This document shows positions 1 to 5,078 of a stretch of DNA of 5,078 nucleotides, in pieces. The DNA lies in assembly GCA_900555805.1 (NCBI GenBank), contig USMJ01000115.1, positions 1 through 5,078 of the forward strand, given 5' to 3'. The stretch comes from an uncultured Oscillospiraceae bacterium (GTDB lineage Bacteria; Bacillota; Clostridia; Oscillospirales; Acutalibacteraceae). The position numbers were made by a program, and so were the translations under genes. Each line of letters opens with the position of its first letter. The first letter of the stretch is position 1. The notes beneath the pieces were generated by a model, which had not been told where the DNA came from, searched no databases, and saw only the letters and a program-made list of their open reading frames with translations.

Positions 1-171
1 ATATCATAGGTACTCGAGTGACAAATTCCCCGTCGGCACCAATGGGAGGCATACCTATTACAATAAATAATATATATATACACTCCGCATTAACGGCTTA
101 TCGCCGCGCCTGCAAGAAGATTTGTCAATTCAAATAAAATTTCCCTTTTGACCTAAAGGGTTTTGCAAAGA
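1..171. other. Region downstream of rpsL with no recognisable gene
   Basis: This stretch follows the rpsL stop. It contains an AT-only run (TATATATATA at 71-80), a small 6-bp hairpin at 143-160, a 4-bp GC hairpin at 94-106 and a 7-bp inverted repeat (6-12 with 52-58). Short frames are open at the edge on both strands (plus 2-70 and 3-137; minus from an ATG at about 52 to the edge), but none has a Shine-Dalgarno or a family motif. In str operons rpsG (S7) normally follows rpsL; its start (MPR-type N-terminus after a GGAGG) is not seen here. I assign no function. Confidence 0.6.
143..160 (-). terminator. Weak hairpin 3' of rpsL, possible terminator
   Basis: CCCTTT (160-155 on the minus strand) pairs with AAAGGG (148-143) around a 6-nt loop, AGGTCA, starting 12 nt past the rpsL stop. 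On the minus strand it is followed by AAATTTTATTT, on the plus strand by TTTTGC. The stem has only 6 bp and the T-run is interrupted, so efficient termination is doubtful. It could be a partial terminator, an mRNA 3'-end stabiliser, or chance. Confidence 0.2.
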
Positions 172-594
172 TTATTTCTTTGCGGCTTTCGGACGCTTAG
201 CGCCGTACTTTGAACGACCCTGCATTCTTCCGTTAACGCCCTGAGTATCGAGCGTACCGCGGATGATGTGGTAACGAACACCGGGAAGGTCCTTAACACG
301 GCCGCCTCTGATGAGGACAACGCTGTGCTCCTGAAGATTGTGGCCCACGCCGGGAATGTAAGCCGAGACTTCGATTCCGTTTGTGAGACGAACTCTCGCT
401 ATCTTACGAAGGGCTGAGTTCGGCTTCTTCGGTGTTGCCGTCTTAACAGCTGTGCAGACGCCTCTCTTCTGGGGTGAATCGTTATTTGTCATAACGTTCT
501 TCTTTGAGTTGAGACCCTTTAAAAGAGCGGGAGCCTTAGCCTTTTTCTCGACGGTTTCTCTGCCGTTTCTGACTAACTGGTTAAAGGTTGGCAA
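172..594 (-). CDS. rpsL: 30S ribosomal protein S12
   Basis: S12 sits at the decoding centre of the small ribosomal subunit, contacts 16S rRNA helices and the tRNA/mRNA, and affects translational accuracy. The 140-residue product begins [13 protein letters not shown] and contains the family hallmarks PQKRGVCT (41-48), [11 protein letters not shown] (54-64), VRLTNGIEV (68-76), [26 protein letters not shown] (84-109) and a C-terminal [10 protein letters not shown]. Relative to E. coli S12 (124 aa) there is an insertion of about 14 residues before PQKRG, as usual in Firmicutes. K56 and K101 match E. coli K42 and K87, the residues classically changed in streptomycin resistance, so both are wild type. 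Residue 49 is Ala where E. coli has Arg (CTRV), which I recall as common in Clostridia. The start is TTG (592-594), chosen because it gives the conserved MPT N-terminus and lies 9 nt after AAGGAG; the nearest upstream in-frame ATG (601-603) is cut off by a TAA. The gene is first in the str operon, behind its own promoter at 731-759. Confidence 0.97.
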   Translation of the reverse strand: MPTFNQLVRNGRETVEKKAKAPALLKGLNSKKNVMTNNDSPQKRGVCTAVKTATPKKPNSALRKIARVRLTNGIEVSAYIPGVGHNLQEHSVVLIRGGRVKDLPGVRYHIIRGTLDTQGVNGRMQGRSKYGAKRPKAAKK

Positions 595-603
595 TTATGG
601 CAT
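595..603 (-). other. Two-codon frame ATG-CCA-TAA abutting the rpsL start
   Basis: ATG (603-601), CCA (600-598) and TAA (597-595) are followed directly by the rpsL TTG at 594, all in one frame. ATGCCA resembles the first two codons of rpsL itself (TTGCCA), so it may be a decayed or duplicated start. Whether ribosomes use it cannot be told from sequence; the nearer Shine-Dalgarno AAGGAG touches the ATG, but the AAGGA further upstream has a workable 6-nt spacing. Confidence 0.3.
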
Positions 604-614
604 CTCCTTTCCTT
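604..614 (-). promoter_or_regulatory. Double Shine-Dalgarno of rpsL
   Basis: On the minus strand this reads AAGGAAAGGAG, two overlapping-quality ribosome-binding sites in a row. AAGGAG (609-604) lies 9 nt before the rpsL TTG start. AAGGA (614-610) lies 6 nt before the ATG of the two-codon frame at 603-595. The site decides the choice of TTG for rpsL, because no ATG/GTG compatible with the S12 N-terminus exists at proper spacing. Confidence 0.8.
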
Positions 615-632
615 AATGATATATATGCATAG

Positions 633-658
633 GGTGACGCGCGAAAAAGCGCTTCACC
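633..658 (-). other. Second leader hairpin (GC-rich)
   Basis: On the minus strand GGTGAAGCGC (658-649) pairs with GCGCGTCACC (642-633) around a loop of TTTTTC: nine Watson-Crick pairs with one internal A-G mismatch. It ends about 19 nt upstream of the Shine-Dalgarno. The T-run is in the loop rather than after the stem, so it is not an ordinary terminator. The U-rich loop is complementary, with G-U pairs, to GAAAGG inside the ribosome-binding region. Confidence 0.5.
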
Positions 659-674
659 TCTCGGCAACTTTCTG

Positions 675-722
675 ACATGACGATATGTTAGGTCCGAAAT
701 TAGACCTAACACACCATCATAC
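675..722 (-). other. 20-bp 5'-terminal leader hairpin
   Basis: On the minus strand the arm 722-703 (GTATGATGG...TTAGGTC) pairs over all 20 positions with the arm 694-675 (GACCTAACA...TCATGT) around the 8-nt loop TAATTTCG. The inner nine pairs are perfect Watson-Crick; the outer eleven include five G-U pairs. In plus-strand RNA those five would be A-C mismatches, so the structure belongs to the minus-strand transcript, in agreement with the promoter direction. The stem starts 2 nt after the predicted first base of the mRNA. Confidence 0.7.
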
Positions 723-730
723 ATTATCGC

Positions 731-759
731 ATTGTATCATAGCGGCAAATTTCTGTCAA
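731..759 (-). promoter_or_regulatory. Sigma-A promoter of rpsL / str operon
   Basis: On the minus strand the -35 is a perfect TTGACA (759-754), followed by a 17-nt spacer and the -10 TACAAT (736-731), one mismatch from consensus. TG one base before the -10 makes an extended -10 element. The expected start is A at 724. The -35 begins only 6 nt beyond the rpoC stop codon, so rpsL has a strong promoter of its own even though rpoBC is immediately upstream. No terminator separates the two, so readthrough from rpoC is probably added to it. Confidence 0.85.
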
Positions 760-765
760 CAGTTT

Positions 766-4404
<3,639 letters not shown>

Positions 4405-4412
4405 GTAAGCCG

Positions 4413-4420
4413 TCCCTTCC
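4413..4420 (-). promoter_or_regulatory. Shine-Dalgarno of rpoC
   Basis: GGAAGGGA on the minus strand lies 8 nt before the rpoC ATG, inside the 51-nt rpoB-rpoC gap. It contains the AGG core of the anti-16S match and supports the assigned start. The gap has no promoter that I can see and only a weak AT-only inverted repeat. Confidence 0.7.
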
Positions 4421-4455
4421 GTAAAAATCTATATAAATAGTGTCGCTCTTGAAAA

Positions 4456-5078
<623 letters not shown>

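Larger units (their letters stand above)
595..724 (-). promoter_or_regulatory. Predicted 5' leader of rpsL / str operon mRNA
   Basis: From the predicted transcription start (A at 724, seven bases past the -10) to the rpsL start there are about 130 nt. The leader holds a 20-bp hairpin at its very 5' end (722-675), a second hairpin (658-633), an AU-rich single-stranded stretch (about 630-615) and the double Shine-Dalgarno. No long U-run follows either hairpin, so neither looks like an intrinsic terminator. A structured leader in front of a ribosomal protein gene suggests post-transcriptional control, but I do not recognise it as a named leader family. Confidence 0.55.

Noticed and set aside
6..58. 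7-bp inverted repeat ATAGGTA/TACCTAT enclosing an ACTCGAGT palindrome
   Set aside because: The 39-nt span, short arms and absence of flanking duplications or a transposase give no support for a mobile element or a known riboswitch.
123..128. TTGACA on the minus strand downstream of rpsL as a -35 box
   Set aside because: No -10-like hexamer lies 16-18 nt downstream; the region at that spacing is GC-rich.
2..137. Plus-strand open frames entering from the left edge (stops at 68-70 and 135-137) as ends of a convergent gene
   Set aside because: Only 22 and 44 codons are visible, neither shows a recognisable C-terminus, and the two frames overlap so at most one could be real. Too little to call.
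149..157. TTAGGTC on the minus strand 3' of rpsL matching the 5' arm of the leader hairpin, so able to pair with its 3' arm
   Set aside because: A single 7-base match between these regions is reasonably likely by chance, and the leader arm is already locked in a 20-bp stem.
633..658. Second leader hairpin as an intrinsic terminator or attenuator
   Set aside because: Its T-run lies in the loop, not after the stem, and no competing antiterminator fold was evident.

Overview
The window holds the 3' part of the RNA polymerase operon and the start of the str ribosomal-protein operon. Everything is transcribed on the minus strand, in the order rpoB (3' end only), rpoC (complete), rpsL (complete). 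The organism is most likely a Gram-positive clostridial Firmicute, perhaps Oscillospirales/Ruminococcaceae. Reasons: S12 carries the Firmicutes-type insertion before its PQKRGVCT motif and has clostridial signatures ([25 protein letters not shown]); the beta' subunit is about 1210 aa with a short trigger-loop region that leaves no room for the large E. coli-type insert; and the promoter and Shine-Dalgarno sites are of sigma-A/Firmicutes type. This placement comes from remembered family patterns, not from a search.

Layout in transcription order. Bases 5078-4456 encode the last 206 residues of RpoB, ending in a 100-residue tail in which 45 residues are Asp or Glu. A 51-nt gap with a good Shine-Dalgarno leads into rpoC (4404-766, 1212 aa), with all catalytic and zinc-binding landmarks intact. 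The 171-nt gap between rpoC and rpsL contains a near-consensus sigma-A promoter (TTGACA, 17 nt, TACAAT, with an extended -10 TG) only 6 nt past the rpoC stop, and I see no terminator before it. Its predicted start is near 724. The resulting leader of about 130 nt would begin almost at its first base with a 20-bp hairpin and would carry a second GC-rich hairpin closer to rpsL. rpsL (594-172, 140 aa) starts with TTG. A two-codon frame, ATG-CCA-TAA, sits directly in front of that TTG in the same reading frame. The first 171 bases, downstream of rpsL, contain no recognisable gene; rpsG, the usual next gene, does not start there.

Together the genes supply the catalytic core of RNA polymerase (beta and beta') and the decoding-centre protein S12 of the 30S subunit, a classic grouping of transcription and translation genes. 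The coding content is ordinary housekeeping. The most interesting part is the rpsL leader: a 5'-terminal hairpin whose outer pairs are G-U only in the sense of transcription, a second hairpin whose U-rich loop could pair with the ribosome-binding site, and the unusual start region. Secondary points are the long acidic RpoB tail, an abrupt rise in G+C in the last 83 bases, and the absence of an L7Ae-like gene between rpoC and rpsL.
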